From the NCBI GenBank assembly GCA_031285085.1, contig JAITWW010000057.1, positions 1-8,409 on the forward strand: DNA of 8,409 bases, read 5' to 3'. The notes below the pieces were generated by a model that saw nothing but the letters and a program-made list of their open reading frames with translations, was not told where the DNA came from and made no database searches. Numbering within the stretch: the stretch's first letter is position 1; every line of letters begins with the position of its first letter. Position numbers and translations under genes: made by a program. The stretch comes from Candidatus Methanofilum arcanum (GTDB taxonomy: Archaea > Halobacteriota > Methanomicrobia > Methanomicrobiales > Methanospirillaceae). Below are positions 1-6,925 of the stretch, one piece after another.

Positions 1-214
1 GAACCATCCTCCTGCGTCGGATGATTCGAGAGGTATAAAACATCCGCTATTGAGAGTAACCAAGGGATATAAAAGATGAAAATATACAGCCAGGGACAGC
101 AAATACGCAAATGAGCAACCATTCGACGGGTATGCGACCAACGGAAGCATACCCCAAGTCCTACTGTTGATGGGGGATGTCACAAATGCAACATACCCAA
201 TCTGTTTCGTTAAT
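1..214. other. Intergenic region left of the glycine-rich gene
   Basis: Apart from the repeat described separately, I see no convincing gene. A minus-strand frame is open from an ATG at 150 down to the window edge (50 codons), but it is part of the repeat and has no ribosome binding site I can recognise. No clear hairpin-plus-T-run terminator follows the stop codon of the glycine-rich protein. Confidence 0.4.
11..156 (-). repeat. Diverged direct repeat, left copy
   Basis: The core at 101-156 aligns without gaps to 2755-2810 in the same orientation. It shares runs such as aaatacgcaaat, caaccat, gacgg, tatgcga and gcataccc. Similarity seems to extend outward to a shared cgtcggatg at 15-23 and 2657-2665, but the stretch between is poorly conserved and differs in length by about 12 nt. 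Read on the minus strand, both cores encode a similar peptide of the form M-L-x3-AYPS-x-GC-x-FAYL. Several of the differences are synonymous third-position changes, so it may once have been coding. This copy lies just downstream of the stop codon of the glycine-rich protein gene. No transposase or terminal inverted repeat was seen. Confidence 0.6.
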
Positions 215-2065
215 TTATGACACCGTGACCCTAACAGGACTTGATATCGTTTCCCCACCAGTAGAATTACTCACGATACACCGCACAGTGTATTTCCCTG
301 GAGCAAGTCCGGTGTACTCAAAGCTTGCAGTGGTCGCACCAGGGATATTAACCCATGCTCCATCTGGTTGTTGCACCTGCCATTGGTAGGAGTGAATGAT
401 GCCTTCACCGCTCCATGCCTCAACGACCAGATACGCACCGCCCAGTATGGGGGTTGCTGAAATTGACATGATAAAGGGGTTGATGACAGTCTCGGACCTA
501 GTGCTCGCGTAGTTGTAACTATCATTGTTGTTCATGCCACCTGGGGGTATGATTGGTGGGGGTACGACACCCTTCAGCACCACTTGCCCGTTTATTTTAT
601 CGATTTCGATTTCAAATGTGTATCCTGGTGAGGTCAAAGAAGTCAAGATCTTGTTTGGACTAGTTCCTGAATAAGTAAAAACGGATCCAGTTCCTGTCAT
701 CTGTAACAGGATGATTGTCTGACCTACCTGCAGAACGGGGATATTGCCGATCATGTCGAACGTTATGTCGTCAAGATCCACATCTCCGGTCACTTTGAGC
801 ATAACGTTGCTGGACGCCGGATTGGACAGGTCAATATTAGTCAGGTCAAAGATGACATTGCACTTCCCCAGCTCCAGCTCACTGTTGTATGTTGCACCGG
901 CACCCAGAACGTTCAGGGTATTGAAATTAAAATCTCCATGGACGGTGGAATCGACTTTAACGGTCAGTACCTGGTTCCCTCCCAGGTTAATCGTGTTAAT
1001 ACTCACATCATTGGCGTCGGTGTTTTCCAGGGTCAGTGTCGTACTTCTGCCGGTCAGATCCAGCGTGCCGACGTCAAAGCTAAGGTCCCCGTTGTTTTTG
1101 GCCAGAGTGATGGTATTAGCCGTCAATGTGTCGACGGTAAAGGAAAGGTCACCGTCGTGTACGATCAGTTCAACCGTATCCGCCGTCAGTCCCTTAGCCA
1201 TGAATTCCGCATCTCCACCAGTACCCACTCTACCAGGAGTATCCGTCTTTCCATCTTTGCCACTGAACATCTTCAATGTGTTTTCTACCTGTAAATCAAA
1301 CCCTGACAAATCCAGTGTGGCTGAGCCACCTGCACCTCCAGCGGGAGTATCAAAACCAGTAGCTCCTCCGTCACCTGCTTTGATCACCACATTACCAGAA
1401 TCCACGAAATTGCTGCTTCCTGTTCCAGAAACCGTAGTATCCCCTCTGCCCGTTACCAGGACTCCGGCTCCAGCGCCACCGCCTCCTCCGTTAGTAAGTC
1501 CGCTATCACCACCGTTACCGCCTTCAACGGCCATGGTGGTGTAATCAGTATGCTTTAACTCATAATTAAAAACCTTGGCAGATCCACCCACTCCGTCATT
1601 AGAACCGCCGCCGCCACCGCCACCGCCATCACGACTTCCATTGCCTCCCGTTCCAGAACCCCTACCACCGCCACCGCCACCCATATCGGCACCATCTCTA
1701 CCACCCTCATTCTCTGACGACGCCCCCCCTCCACCCTTGTTGCCGCCGCCCTTACCTCCAGCAGTACTTGTAGCACCCTCGCCGGAAGCTCCACCTGTAT
1801 CTGTATTACATTGGATGCCATCACAGACACCGGCTTCACCACCGCCGCTACCACCTCCGGCAAAGTTTGAATCTCCACCATCTCCGCCGATATTGCTCAA
1901 GCTGCTACCCAAACCTCCGTTCGCGTTATCGTCGTTATTTTCCACTTGGCCCCCCCCACCGCTGCCACCAAAGATAGCAAAGTCAGCTCCGTTCACATCC
2001 ACAGACAAGGGAATAAGGGCAACTAGGCCCAGCGCCAATGCCATTACCAACAGTTTATGTATCAT
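215..2065 (-). CDS. Secreted glycine-rich beta-repeat protein with C-terminal Ig-like domain
   Basis: Probable exported cell-surface protein of 616 residues. Residues 1-26 form a Sec-type signal peptide: a short basic start, a hydrophobic core rich in L/A/V, and a likely cut near VNG-A. Residues about 33-250 are extremely glycine-rich (GGGG runs, also N, S, D). Residues about 290-500 are beta-rich with staggered repeats: GDLSF at 305, GDLSF at 326, NDVSI at 352 and GDFNF at 377. This suggests stacked rungs of a solenoid like bacterial autotransporter passengers. A proline-rich linker (VPPPIIPPGG, 501-510) leads to an Ig/PKD-like domain (about 531-616, with YQWQV and YTVRCIV strands). No transmembrane anchor is visible at the C-terminus. 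The start is well supported: GGGAGGAG lies 6 nt before the ATG. The function is not known; adhesion or a surface coat is an inference. The long proline-rich frames on the opposite strand are shadows of its GGx codons. Confidence 0.88.
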   Translation of the reverse strand: MIHKLLVMALALGLVALIPLSVDVNGADFAIFGGSGGGGQVENNDDNANGGLGSSLSNIGGDGGDSNFAGGGSGGGEAGVCDGIQCNTDTGGASGEGATSTAGGKGGGNKGGGGASSENEGGRDGADMGGGGGGRGSGTGGNGSRDGGGGGGGGSNDGVGGSAKVFNYELKHTDYTTMAVEGGNGGDSGLTNGGGGGAGAGVLVTGRGDTTVSGTGSSNFVDSGNVVIKAGDGGATGFDTPAGGAGGSATLDLSGFDLQVENTLKMFSGKDGKTDTPGRVGTGGDAEFMAKGLTADTVELIVHDGDLSFTVDTLTANTITLAKNNGDLSFDVGTLDLTGRSTTLTLENTDANDVSINTINLGGNQVLTVKVDSTVHGDFNFNTLNVLGAGATYNSELELGKCNVIFDLTNIDLSNPASSNVMLKVTGDVDLDDITFDMIGNIPVLQVGQTIILLQMTGTGSVFTYSGTSPNKILTSLTSPGYTFEIEIDKINGQVVLKGVVPPPIIPPGGMNNNDSYNYASTRSETVINPFIMSISATPILGGAYLVVEAWSGEGIIHSYQWQVQQPDGAWVNIPGATTASFEYTGLAPGKYTVRCIVSNSTGGETISSPVRVTVS

Positions 2066-2071
2066 TTTTTT

Positions 2072-2079
2072 CTCCTCCC
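2072..2079 (-). promoter_or_regulatory. Strong ribosome binding site of the glycine-rich gene
   Basis: The minus strand reads GGGAGGAG followed by six nucleotides (all A or T-complement of a T run) and the ATG at 2065. This matches the CCUCC end of archaeal 16S rRNA and fixes the start codon. Confidence 0.8.
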
Positions 2080-2153
2080 GTTTTGATTTTCTTCAGGTTT
2101 CCTAGTTTTCACAATTGAGAGGCACTTTCTGTTTTCTTCACAGAATTGCTTCC

Positions 2154-2163
2154 ATTTAAAATT
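2154..2163 (-). promoter_or_regulatory. Possible TATA box for the glycine-rich gene
   Basis: The minus strand reads AATTTTAAAT, about 90 nt before the start codon. Initiation some 25 nt downstream would give a leader of roughly 65 nt. The match is only A/T-rich in general form and overlaps the end of the upstream ORF, so this is tentative. Confidence 0.25.
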
Positions 2164-2608
2164 ACTTATTCAATCCAATAATTCTGGAGATTAAATCTGG
2201 GCCTGGGAAATCACTCATTATTATTCCTAATTTTCTATTGAAAATCCTTGATTTTCCAATTCTATCCGCAGCAAGGATATTCGTTCCTTCAAAAGCAATT
2301 GAACAGATACCAATAAAGCAACTAATCCTTGGAAAATCTGGCCAAGAATCCTTCCAGCCTGGGGTGGTACGACCAGTAAGCAACCTGGGGGCATCTGTTT
2401 GATGGCTGGATTGACCACTTGCTACGAAGTAAGGACATGAACCTCCTGAACCACTAAGGTAGTTTATATATATCTTATTTCCATTATCTTTATTGGCGAG
2501 AGTAAGATGAGATTTAACTTTCAACCATTTATCCGTTAATACATCAGCAATTTGAGGCCATACCTCATGTGAATCTTCTTCTGGAAGATTAAATTCTTTT
2601 TCATTCAT
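2162..2608 (-). pseudogene. Truncated phosphatidylinositol-specific phospholipase C (C-terminal half)
   Basis: This 148-codon frame resembles the C-terminal half of bacterial-type PI-PLC X-domain enzymes, which cleave the phosphodiester of inositol phospholipids. Matching elements in order are LTDKWLKVKSHL (24-35), KIYINYLSGSGG (45-56), PYFVAS (59-64), a CFIGICSIAFEGTN segment (97-110) and a final strand and helix, LGIIMSDFPGPDLISRIIGLN (127-147, internal letters from memory of the family). The equivalents in Bacillus PI-PLC are the VQDKY, LYINF, YYYAS and VGWVIQDY regions. The N-terminal half, which should carry the two catalytic histidines, is absent. A stop codon lies 9 nt before the ATG in frame, and no ribosome binding site precedes it. 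No N-terminal half was found further upstream in the other minus-strand frames. It is therefore probably a relic, although a small expressed protein cannot be excluded. Confidence 0.6.
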
Positions 2609-2652
2609 GATAAATTAGTTTTTAATATTTATCATAACTCATCAACATGGTT

Positions 2653-2810
2653 ACTTCGTCGGATGGCTTTAAGGTACTGTAAAGGTCACGTCATTCGAAA
2701 TAGTCATGCCACCGAGAGTTCTGGTCACGATACAGCGTACGGTGATGTGACATCAAATACGCAAATAAACAACCATATGACGGATATGCGAATCTTGCGA
2801 GCATACCCGA
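2653..2810 (-). repeat. Diverged direct repeat, right copy
   Basis: Partner of the left repeat at 11-156, in the same orientation. The core 2755-2810 is the best-conserved part, and the shared cgtcggatg lies at 2657-2665. The two copies bound a block of about 2.5 kb that holds the glycine-rich gene and the phospholipase relic. Unlike the left copy, it clearly contains a reading-frame relic of an Ig-like domain (2669-2749). Confidence 0.55.
2669..2749 (-). pseudogene. Relic of an Ig-like domain C-terminus
   Basis: On the minus strand, 26 codons ending in TAA read HITVRCIVTRTLGG followed by MTISNDVTFTVP. This closely resembles the last residues of the glycine-rich protein, which read YTVRCIVSNSTGG followed by ETISSPVRVTVS. 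The DNA also aligns, including an identical gtatcgtga run. A TGA two codons upstream closes the frame, so only the tail of the domain remains. It is probably the end of a decayed paralogue or of another secreted protein that shared this domain. Confidence 0.5.
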
Positions 2811-3308
2811 GTGCCGCAAATGCATAAGCAAAACAGCATGCACCATGAAAAGATCTGATCTGACAATCCTCTTTTTCATTTTTGTCTTGGTGAACTGAGA
2901 AGAGAGAGCAAGGACAATGGAAAAAATGAGTGTAAAAAAGAGGTTATTCGTTACAATTAAAAATAGATATATGTACATATTCATTATATTTCTCGGTGCC
3001 AAGCTTTCTTTCACGCTCGTTGGCATGAGAAAGTCACGTGCCTGTTGGCATCGGGACCAAGAAATGAGTGAATATATCATCTTATATCTCTTGAGAGCTG
3101 TATCTCATCACGGGTAATAAGTTGTTTCTTTTTTATCTATTTAATTATTGTTATTTTCGTTCATTGTGTGACGAATGAGTTCATTCAATCGCCTCTCAAC
3201 AACAAAAGAGGAGAGAAGTTCGAACAGAAGACGAAATGAATCAGGTAAGGAACTTACATTTGGGAGGCAAAAGCCATACCAAAGAGCTGGGCTTTTCGCA
3301 TCTTTTTA

Positions 3309-3332
3309 CCTTTTTGAGGAACTGCAAAAAGG
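3309..3332 (+). other. Perfect 8-bp hairpin in intergenic DNA
   Basis: cctttttg (3309-3316) is followed after 8 nt by its exact reverse complement caaaaagg (3325-3332). Just upstream, aaaagcc (3269-3275) and ggctttt (3290-3296) form a second 7-bp inverted repeat, with a T-rich stretch after it. These could belong to a small RNA or a leader structure. A terminator is less likely because no T-run follows the 8-bp stem on the plus strand. Confidence 0.35.
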
Positions 3333-3467
3333 AGAGAAGAGAAGAGAAAAACGATTCAGCGTTTAAAGGAGAAAGAGTTTATAGGAAATTCTTTCACAGG
3401 ACAGAGTCTTGTGCTCTTGATGGGCAGAACATGTGCATTTTTCAGAAGAGTCACTCAGACATATGAG

Positions 3468-3489
3468 TATGCATAGAACACAATGCATA
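3468..3489. repeat. 7-bp inverted repeat ahead of the PAPS-reductase-like gene
   Basis: tatgcat (3468-3474) and its reverse complement atgcata (3483-3489) are separated by 8 nt, about 75 nt upstream of the start codon at 3562. The arms are self-similar and the spacing puts their centres 15 nt apart, which could suit a regulator dimer or a leader hairpin. No known regulator site was recognised. Confidence 0.25.
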
Positions 3490-3561
3490 TCCATTACTGA
3501 TGATAAGAAAAGAGACATGCTATTCAATACAATTCCGAGTACAACAAACGAGGAACGCTAG

Positions 3562-5007
3562 ATGGGCGGCCTGTATCACGGAAAAATAATACTGCACTGG
3601 TGTGATTGCTGTCATACTCCAGTGCTTGGTAACCTCTGCGCCTGTGGAGCCTCGGCAAGATTTGTTGCAGTCACTCCTCCTGGAGATGCAAGACCTGCGT
3701 TTCCTGATGACATCGCTCATGTGAACAAGATATATGAGATGTATTTTGGTGTTCCTCTTATTCCAGATGGGTACCTGGTACTTCTCAATAAAGTTCCTGA
3801 TAATGATCGTATGGAGGAGATTGTTGTTGGTGGGGCGATTGTTGGTGCGATTCGATACCTTCCTGAGAAGCATCGGTGGGAAGCACTTCCACGACGTGAA
3901 GCATATCATCTGATGAAGCCAACAAAAGGTTTTATCATTATTGATGACAGTGCTTCTCAGTTTATTGAGAATGGTGCAAGTGTGCTGGCACCTGGTGTGA
4001 AAGAAATCCCTGACGGCATTTTGGTGGGAGATGAAGTTTTTATTTTGACGGAGTCAGGGGCCTGTGCTGGTGTTGGTCGTGCCCGGGTTGACTCAGGTAC
4101 TGGGAGAAAAATGGAGAAAGGAAGCTTGGTAAAGACGAGAAAACCGCTTCCTTCTCAGTTTACCCCTGGAACTGCCACATGGAAAGATGCAGTCGCGGCA
4201 AATCGTGAACACCTAGAGAGAACATGGGCAGCGTCTGGTGAGTTTATTCGTTCTGTTATTGAAAAAAATCCAGATCTTCCAATCACCGTCTCTTATTCTG
4301 GTGGAAAAGATAGTCTTGCGACACTGCTTATGGTACTGAAGCATGTTGGGCAGGTTCCACTTATGTACATCGATACCGGTCTTGAGTTTGAGGCAACAGA
4401 GAAGAATGTCATAGATATCTCTGATAAATATGATCTCTTTGTACATCGTATCTTTTCTGGAGAACGCTTTTGGGAAGAATTTTCAAAGCAAGGCCCACCA
4501 TCACAGGATCAGCGGTGGTGTTGCCGGGTCTGCAAGTTGGAGCCTATTCGTGAGTACATCTCAAAACATTTTGGGGAGTGTATCTCCTTTATTGGACAGA
4601 GAAAGTATGAGTCGTTCTCTCGTATGAAAAATCCCCGGGTATGGAGAAATGCCTATGTAAAGGTTCAGTTGTCTGCTGCTCCTATTCACAATTGGACAGC
4701 TCTTCATGTCTGGTTGACAATCTTTTCCGAGGAAGCTCCATATAATACGGTATATCGTGAACAGGTCGATAGGATTGGGTGTTATATGTGTCCTGCATCA
4801 GATCTTGCAACGATCGTAAATATAAAAGCACGTTATCCAGATCTCTGGCGTGAGTGGCAAGAGAAGATGGAAGAGTATCAAGCTGGACTTGGACTTTCTG
4901 ATGAGTGGCTGCATGGTGGTTGGAGAAATAAGGAACGATTTGAACGGACACAGACGGCATCAGGGAAGCAACCTGCGAGCCAAATGAATGAAGATGGATG
5001 CCTATGA
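3562..5007 (+). CDS. PAPS-reductase-like protein with zinc ribbon and PUA domain
   Basis: 481-residue member of the archaeal 'phosphoadenosine phosphosulfate reductase' family with an added N-terminal part. A zinc-ribbon-like CxxC...CxC lies at C14, C17, C26 and C28 (C16 is an extra cysteine). A PUA-like RNA-binding domain spans about 115-195. The adenine-nucleotide alpha-hydrolase fold starts near 240 with the ATP-pyrophosphatase P-loop YSGGKDS (245-251). A CC pair (320-321, in WCCRVC) and CxxC (407-410, GCYMCP) resemble the Fe-S cluster ligands of APS reductases. The catalytic ECGLH-type tail of true reductases is not present, so assimilatory sulfate reduction is doubtful. With the PUA domain, a role in sulfur transfer or RNA modification is a fair inference. 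GAGG at 3550-3553 sits 8 nt before the ATG. The gene is followed after 32 nt by hisH. Confidence 0.88.
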   Translation: MGGLYHGKIILHWCDCCHTPVLGNLCACGASARFVAVTPPGDARPAFPDDIAHVNKIYEMYFGVPLIPDGYLVLLNKVPDNDRMEEIVVGGAIVGAIRYLPEKHRWEALPRREAYHLMKPTKGFIIIDDSASQFIENGASVLAPGVKEIPDGILVGDEVFILTESGACAGVGRARVDSGTGRKMEKGSLVKTRKPLPSQFTPGTATWKDAVAANREHLERTWAASGEFIRSVIEKNPDLPITVSYSGGKDSLATLLMVLKHVGQVPLMYIDTGLEFEATEKNVIDISDKYDLFVHRIFSGERFWEEFSKQGPPSQDQRWCCRVCKLEPIREYISKHFGECISFIGQRKYESFSRMKNPRVWRNAYVKVQLSAAPIHNWTALHVWLTIFSEEAPYNTVYREQVDRIGCYMCPASDLATIVNIKARYPDLWREWQEKMEEYQAGLGLSDEWLHGGWRNKERFERTQTASGKQPASQMNEDGCL

Positions 5008-5023
5008 ATAGAGTGAGACAAGA

Positions 5024-5030
5024 GAGGTGA
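5024..5030 (+). promoter_or_regulatory. Ribosome binding site of hisH
   Basis: GAGGTGA lies 9 nt before the ATG at 5040 and matches the archaeal GGAGGTGATC consensus. It supports this start. Confidence 0.65.
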
Positions 5031-5039
5031 GAGTGTATT

Positions 5040-5651
5040 ATGACAAACTCTGTTGTCATTCTTGATTATGGTATTGGAAATGTACGCAGTGTGCAAAAGG
5101 CTGTTGCGAAGGTCTATCATGAACCAATGATTACCGGTGATATAGATGAAATTTTGGCTGCAGATGCGCTTATTCTTCCTGGTGTTGGGGCATTTTCTGC
5201 AGGAATGAAAAAGATAGCACCTCTTTCCGCTTTGCTGCATGAGCTTCATTCTCGTATTCCAATCCTTGGTATCTGTCTTGGAATGCAGATGATGCTTGAG
5301 TCATCAGAGGAGAGCTCTGATGATACAAAGGGGCTTTGTTTTGTTCCTGGGCGAGTTGTTCGTTTTCCAAATATACCTGGTTATAAGATTCCACATATGG
5401 GATGGAATAAGATTATTCCCACAGAGGATGATCCCCTATTTTCAGGAATAAAAGCAGGATCTGCGGTGTACTTTGTGCATTCATATTATGCAGCTACCAC
5501 GCCGGAGTATACCTCTGCAATAACTGAGTATATGCTTTCGTTTTCTTCTGCGGTTCGGTCTGGCACGACATGGGGTGTGCAGTTTCATCCTGAGAAGAGT
5601 GGAAACGTAGGGCTTTCAATTCTACAAAATTTCTGTTCTCTGATTGAATGA
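5040..5651 (+). CDS. hisH: Imidazole glycerol phosphate synthase, glutaminase subunit HisH
   Basis: Class I glutamine amidotransferase subunit of 203 residues, the usual family length. It releases ammonia from glutamine and passes it to HisF, which makes imidazole glycerol phosphate and AICAR in histidine biosynthesis in the cytoplasm. Visible motifs are DYGIGN (9-14), the oxyanion region PGVGAF (47-52), the nucleophile elbow GICLGMQ with Cys79, YKIPHMGWN (115-123), YFVHSYY (144-150) and the catalytic pair His183/Glu185 in QFHPEKSG. All catalytic residues are intact. Its partner hisF is not in the window. It lies between the PAPS-reductase-like gene and the EamA permease with short gaps, so cotranscription is likely, although neither neighbour has a known role in histidine synthesis. 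Confidence 0.96.
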   Translation: MTNSVVILDYGIGNVRSVQKAVAKVYHEPMITGDIDEILAADALILPGVGAFSAGMKKIAPLSALLHELHSRIPILGICLGMQMMLESSEESSDDTKGLCFVPGRVVRFPNIPGYKIPHMGWNKIIPTEDDPLFSGIKAGSAVYFVHSYYAATTPEYTSAITEYMLSFSSAVRSGTTWGVQFHPEKSGNVGLSILQNFCSLIE

Positions 5652-5675
5652 TGGCTATCGCATGTAGGTATTGAG

Positions 5676-6776
5676 ATGTACTCCCCATCTCCATCCGTCT
5701 ACGCTCTTGTTGCAGGGCTGTGTTTTTCAGCCGCAGCTCCGTTTGCAAAGATACTTGGTCCTGAGACAACTCCCCTGATGCTTGCTGCGTTGTTCTTGCT
5801 TGGAAGTGCTATTGGAACAACAGGTTATGCTATTTTTCTGCATCTGTGTGGGCAGAAGCGAAGCAGTATTGAAGCACCAATAACAAGGGGAGATCTTCCA
5901 TGGCTATTTGCTGTAACGCTGTTTAGTTCTCTTCTTCCAACGCTCCTTGTTGTATATGGAGTCGCAGAAACAACGGCGACAACTGCTTCGTTTTTGTTTA
6001 GTTTTGAAGGGGTAACTACGATCTTTGTTGCGTGTTTCTTGTTTCGTGAGGCGATTGGTAGGCGTATCTGGGCAGCGGTTGTGTGTATCACATGTGCATG
6101 TATGATCATGTCCCTTGGAGATACAGGAGATTTTGGACTCCATATTTCATATGGTGCGGCGTGTATCTTGCTTGCTTGTTTTTCCTGGGGTATTGCAAAT
6201 AATTGCATTCGCATGATCTCTGGTGTGGATCCAATCTATCAGACACTTGTTCGATCATGGGTTGGAGGACTGGTGCTGTTTGGTCTTGCTCTTGCATCTG
6301 GGGAGATGCTTCCTTCAATTTTCGTGTTTTTGTGTGCAGTTGTGTGTGGGTTTATCGCGTATGGGGGACTTGCGAGTATCTTTTTCGTGTATGGGGTGCG
6401 AGGCCTTGGTTCTGCTCGCGCAACTGCGTACTTCTCTATAAATCCTCTTTTTGGAATTGTACTTTCTATGATTATATTTCAGACGCTACCAGAAATTACT
6501 CTTTGGATAGCACTTCCATTTCTTCTTTTTGGGCTATGGCTCTTACTTACAGAGGCACATCAGCATATCCATGTGCATGACATGCTCATCCACGAGCATC
6601 GACACCAGCACCAGGATATGCATCACGATGATGCCAGACATGTGCATGGCCCAGGCAATCCTGAGCTGGATCGATTTGGGTATCATTCACATCTTCATGA
6701 ACATGAAACAGTGGCACATTCACATCCACATCATCCTGATGTACATCACTGGCATGAGCATGAAAAAAGTCGGTAG
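5676..6776 (+). CDS. EamA/DMT-family permease with histidine-rich C-terminal tail
   Basis: 366-residue membrane protein. Residues about 8-290 are ten hydrophobic segments arranged as two EamA repeats: the first ends near 147, with SFLFSFEG (105-112) and FLFREAIG (121-128), and the second has SARATAYFSINPLFGIVLS (246-264). Residues 292-366 form a hydrophilic tail with 24 histidines in 75 residues. It ends in an HSHPHHPDVHH-type motif (57-67 of the tail), which I recall as recurrent in a subset of EamA proteins of archaea and bacteria. EamA proteins export or import small metabolites; such a tail suggests binding of Ni, Co or Zn, but the substrate is unknown. A stop codon at 5649-5651 (that of hisH) is in the same frame, so ATG 5676 is the first start; TAGGTA just upstream is only a weak ribosome binding site. 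The gap to hisH is 24 nt. Confidence 0.9.
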   Translation: MYSPSPSVYALVAGLCFSAAAPFAKILGPETTPLMLAALFLLGSAIGTTGYAIFLHLCGQKRSSIEAPITRGDLPWLFAVTLFSSLLPTLLVVYGVAETTATTASFLFSFEGVTTIFVACFLFREAIGRRIWAAVVCITCACMIMSLGDTGDFGLHISYGAACILLACFSWGIANNCIRMISGVDPIYQTLVRSWVGGLVLFGLALASGEMLPSIFVFLCAVVCGFIAYGGLASIFFVYGVRGLGSARATAYFSINPLFGIVLSMIIFQTLPEITLWIALPFLLFGLWLLLTEAHQHIHVHDMLIHEHRHQHQDMHHDDARHVHGPGNPELDRFGYHSHLHEHETVAHSHPHHPDVHHWHEHEKSR

Positions 6777-6832
6777 AGGTTCTGGCCATATAAAATATGT
6801 GCTATATTCGTATCTCCAGTAGAAAGGTTGCA

Positions 6833-6904
6833 ATGAAAAGAGCAATTACGCCTGGATACCTGCAAAAAATGAACATGGAGATGTACCAGCCATGCAGAGA
6901 ATGA
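6833..6904 (+). CDS. Possible 23-residue small ORF
   Basis: ATG at 6833 to TGA at 6904 encodes a short peptide starting MKRAITPGYLQ and ending with a Cys-Arg-Glu. AAAGG stands 5 nt upstream, and the TATA-like CATATAAAAT lies about 40 nt upstream, a fitting distance for an archaeal promoter. There is no family match and no hydrophobic segment. It may be chance; only conservation in related genomes would make it credible. Confidence 0.18.
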   Translation: MKRAITPGYLQKMNMEMYQPCRE

Positions 6905-6925
6905 CTCAAACAGAAAGATAACATT

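Larger units (their letters stand above)
2811..3561. other. Long intergenic region without a convincing gene
   Basis: About 750 nt separate the left block from the plus-strand gene run. Short open frames exist (for example 2917-3117 and 3175-3366 on plus, 2691-3080 on minus), but they are lysine/arginine-heavy or hydrophobic, lack ribosome binding sites and resemble no family I know. A T-rich run at 3124-3135 could stop plus-strand transcription. An octamer gttggcat occurs twice (about 3019 and 3044). The part from 3180 to 3490 is purine-rich and contains several inverted repeats. A TTTATAGG at 3378-3385 could be a TATA box for the downstream genes, which would give a leader of about 150 nt, but I cannot support it further. 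Confidence 0.5.

Noticed and set aside
744..1544. Plus-strand open frame of 266 codons opposite the glycine-rich gene
   Set aside because: Serine/proline/valine-biased shadow with no domain and no ribosome binding site. The opposite strand explains the sequence better.
1575..2105. Plus-strand proline-rich open frame of 176 codons
   Set aside because: It is the complement of the glycine codons of the minus-strand gene, which has a signal peptide, a strong ribosome binding site and a recognisable domain end.
2227..2418. Alternative minus-strand frame in the phospholipase relic, suggesting a frameshift (PPQAGRILGQ... ending in a coiled-coil-like tail)
   Set aside because: It looked protein-like at first, but the other frame carries the PI-PLC landmarks right to a natural end, so no frameshift is needed.
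2691..3080. Minus-strand open frame of 129 codons
   Set aside because: Its end overlaps the repeat and the Ig-like relic in a different frame, it has no family features, and its middle is low-complexity hydrophobic.
2917..3117. Plus-strand open frame of 66 codons followed by a T-rich run
   Set aside because: No ribosome binding site, no promoter, and a composition that resembles chance translation of A/T-rich DNA.
3217..3224. GTTCGAAC, resembling a tRNA T-loop
   Set aside because: No acceptor, anticodon or D-arm pairing can be built around it.
5825..6214. Minus-strand open frames opposite the permease
   Set aside because: Shadows of a well-defined EamA gene on the plus strand.
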